NCBI RefSeq assembly: GCF_006658505.1
Contig: NZ_VFUZ01000003.1
Span: forward strand, 62,001 to 126,000
Direction of reading: 5' to 3'
Source: Mesorhizobium sp. B2-4-15
GTDB taxonomy: Bacteria > Pseudomonadota > Alphaproteobacteria > Rhizobiales > Rhizobiaceae
DNA length: 64,000 nucleotides
A program made the position numbers and the translations under genes. Shown here one piece after another: positions 62,416-64,000 of the stretch (position 1 is the stretch's first letter; every line of letters starts with the position of its first letter). The notes below the pieces were generated by a model. The model was not told the DNA's origin. It saw nothing but the letters and a program-made list of their open reading frames with translations, and ran no database searches.

Positions 62416-63384
62416 CTAGTGGTGGTGGCCTTGATGCGGGGCGGCATCGTGCTCATACTCATGATCGTCGCCGTCATCGGCGCATTGGCCGAACTCCGGT
62501 TCCACGGTGGCATGGCTGATGGCGTGCTCGCTGGCAAGCCGCTTCTTGATGGCGCTGACCGCCTGATGCGCGTCGACGCCCTCGTCGAGGCAGGCATGCA
62601 GCGTCGCCATGTTGCTGGCGCCATCGAGCGACCAGATGTGCATATGGTGCACTTCCCGCACGCCCTGGATGGTCTTTTCAAGGTCCCTGGCGATGAGATC
62701 CCGGTCGAGGCTCGGCGGCACGCCTTCGATCAGCACGTGGGCCGCGGCACGCATCAGCGACCATGCCGTCGACAGGATCAGCAGCGAGACGAGCACCGAC
62801 AGGATCGGGTCGATCGGCGTCCAGCCGGTCGCAAGGATGACCACCGCCGCCACGATCGCCGCGGCCGAGCCGAGCAGGTCGCCAAGCACATGCAATATGG
62901 CGCCGCGCATGTTGAGGCTCTCGCGGTCGCCGCCATGCAGCACCAGGAAGGAGCCGATATTGACCAGCAGGCCGAGCACCGCCACGACCAGCATCGGTCC
63001 GCCCAGCACCGGCGACGGCCTCTGCAGGCGCTCCCACGCCTCATAGACGATCCAGAGCGCGATAACGAAGATGGCGATGCCGTTGGTATAGGCGACCAGC
63101 GTCTTCACCCGGCCGAAGCCGTAGGTGAGCTGGCGGGTCGCTGGCCGGTCCGCGAGATGAAACGCGTACCAGGCAAGACCGAGCGCGATCGCATCGGCAA
63201 GCATGTGGCCTGCATCGGCCAGCAGCGCCAGCGACCCGGTGAAGAGACCGCCAAGCGCTTCCGCCACCATGAAGCCCGCCGTCAGGCAGGCCGCGATCAG
63301 AACGCGCTTCTTGTCGGTCGAGCCATGCACATGACCGGCCCCGTGATCATGCCCGCTATGGCCGTGGGAATGGGCATGCGCCAA
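62416..63384 (-). CDS. Cation-diffusion-facilitator metal exporter (Zn/Co/Cd type)
   Basis: 322 residues, six membrane segments with the metal-site motifs LLADAGHMLADAIAL (segment 2) and HVLGDLLGS (segment 5). His-rich at the N-terminus (HAHSHGHSGHDHGAGHVHGS) and C-terminus. The cytoplasmic domain includes VREVHHMHIWSLDGASNMAT. It exports zinc or similar divalent ions in exchange for protons. It is the second metal exporter within 3 kb. Confidence 0.93.
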   Translation of the reverse strand: MAHAHSHGHSGHDHGAGHVHGSTDKKRVLIAACLTAGFMVAEALGGLFTGSLALLADAGHMLADAIALGLAWYAFHLADRPATRQLTYGFGRVKTLVAYTNGIAIFVIALWIVYEAWERLQRPSPVLGGPMLVVAVLGLLVNIGSFLVLHGGDRESLNMRGAILHVLGDLLGSAAAIVAAVVILATGWTPIDPILSVLVSLLILSTAWSLMRAAAHVLIEGVPPSLDRDLIARDLEKTIQGVREVHHMHIWSLDGASNMATLHACLDEGVDAHQAVSAIKKRLASEHAISHATVEPEFGQCADDGDDHEYEHDAAPHQGHHH

Positions 63385-63454
63385 TGGCAGACTCCTGAGC
63401 GGTTGTTATTACGCAGTCCAGGACTGAAAACCGCTGCTCGCTTTCTGAATTGCG

Positions 63455-64000
63455 TCAGGCGCCGAACTGCGCGCGAAAATCCTCGAGCCGTCGCTTCTGC
63501 TGGCCGGCGCCGTCGAAATTGGCCGGATCGAGCCACGCCTCATAGGCTTTGCGAAGAGCCGGCCACTCCTTGTCGATGATCGAATACCACGCGGTATCGC
63601 GGTTTTCACCCTTGACGATGAGATGCTGCCGGAAAATGCCCTCGAACTTGAAGCCGAAGCGTTCGGCGGCCCGCTTCGACGGCTCGTTGCGATTGTTGCA
63701 TTTCCATTCGTAGCGCCGATAGCCGAGCTCGTCGAAGATGTATTTCATGAACAGGAACTGCGCTTCCGTCGCCGCCGGCTTTCGTGAAATCAGTGGGCCC
63801 CAATAGATATTGCCGATCTCGATAACGCCGTAGGCGGGATCGATGCGCATCAGCGTCTGGCGGCCTGCGACCTTGCCGCTGGCCTTGTCGATGACGGTGA
63901 AGAACAGCGGATCCTCACTGGCTTCGACCTTGTCCAGCCAAGGCTGGAAGGCGGCGCGGGTTTCCGGCGGATAGTCCGGCAGCCAGGCGAAGCGGCCGTC
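63455..64000 (-). CDS. GNAT acetyltransferase (RimJ/RimL-like), 5' end missing
   Basis: 182 codons are visible and the frame stays open to the right edge, so the start lies outside the window. GNAT motifs: EIGNIYWGPLISRKPAATEA, MKYIFDELGYRRYEWKCNNR, NEPSKRAAERFGFKFEGIFR. A C-terminal extension of ~40 residues follows (WPALRKAYEAWLDP...). The substrate is unknown. Confidence 0.85.
   Translation of the reverse strand, partial: DGRFAWLPDYPPETRAAFQPWLDKVEASEDPLFFTVIDKASGKVAGRQTLMRIDPAYGVIEIGNIYWGPLISRKPAATEAQFLFMKYIFDELGYRRYEWKCNNRNEPSKRAAERFGFKFEGIFRQHLIVKGENRDTAWYSIIDKEWPALRKAYEAWLDPANFDGAGQQKRRLEDFRAQFGA

Overview
The window is high-GC alphaproteobacterial DNA. It is most likely from a Mesorhizobium-type rhizobium. 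The evidence is a complete rhizobial flagellar cluster with the regulators VisN, VisR and Rem, the rhizobial motility proteins MotC and MotE, the FlaF/FlbT pair, and several Rhizobiales-type palindromic intergenic repeats. No rRNA, tRNA, CRISPR array, transposase or integrase was recognised.

Layout. 1-2.7 kb: the 3' end of a histone-deacetylase/acetylpolyamine-amidohydrolase gene, a low-GC Sel1-repeat gene and a TMEM43-family membrane protein. 3.2-4.7 kb: visN-visR. 4.7-9.7 kb (minus strand): motA-fliM-fliN-fliG-flhB plus an unnamed gene. 9.8-20.2 kb (plus): DUF1217 gene, flgF, fliI, an unnamed membrane-protein gene, flgB, flgC, fliE, flgG, flgA, flgI, motE, flgH, fliL, fliP. 20.4-22.8 kb: two flagellin genes with near-identical ends, each followed by a similar terminator. 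22.9-29.8 kb: fliF, fliH-like, motB, motC, fliK and a lytic transglycosylase. 30.0-36.1 kb: rem, flgE, flgK, flgL, flaF, flbT, flgD, fliQ.

36.1-48.9 kb is an interruption. Twelve to thirteen kilobases of non-flagellar genes lie between fliQ and flhA: an asparagine synthase, an MFS exporter, a cupin, a FAD amine oxidoreductase with a complete polyamine-type ABC transporter and an XRE-cupin regulator, a ClC channel and a small monooxygenase. The flagellar genes then resume (49.0-53.8 kb): flhA, fliR, a FliJ-like gene, a rod-binding (FlgJ-N) gene, a FlgN-like gene and a FliL-like gene.

54-64 kb is ordinary accessory and metabolic sequence: an SCP2 protein with an 18-bp tandem repeat at its start, a GNAT acetyltransferase carrying a palindromic element in its reading frame, ornithine decarboxylase, an amidase whose last codons lie in a palindromic repeat, a LysR regulator, a DUF1007/NicO metal-export pair, a D-erythronate dehydrogenase-like gene, a CDF metal exporter and a second (partial) GNAT.

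How it works together. By the S. meliloti model, VisN/VisR activate rem, Rem activates the basal-body, hook and motor operons, and flagellin output is tuned by FlaF/FlbT acting on the flagellin mRNA leaders. The hairpins in front of both flagellins fit that scheme. Polyamine genes recur around the flagellar genes: a possible deacetylase at the left edge, uptake and oxidation in the island, and synthesis by ornithine decarboxylase on the right.
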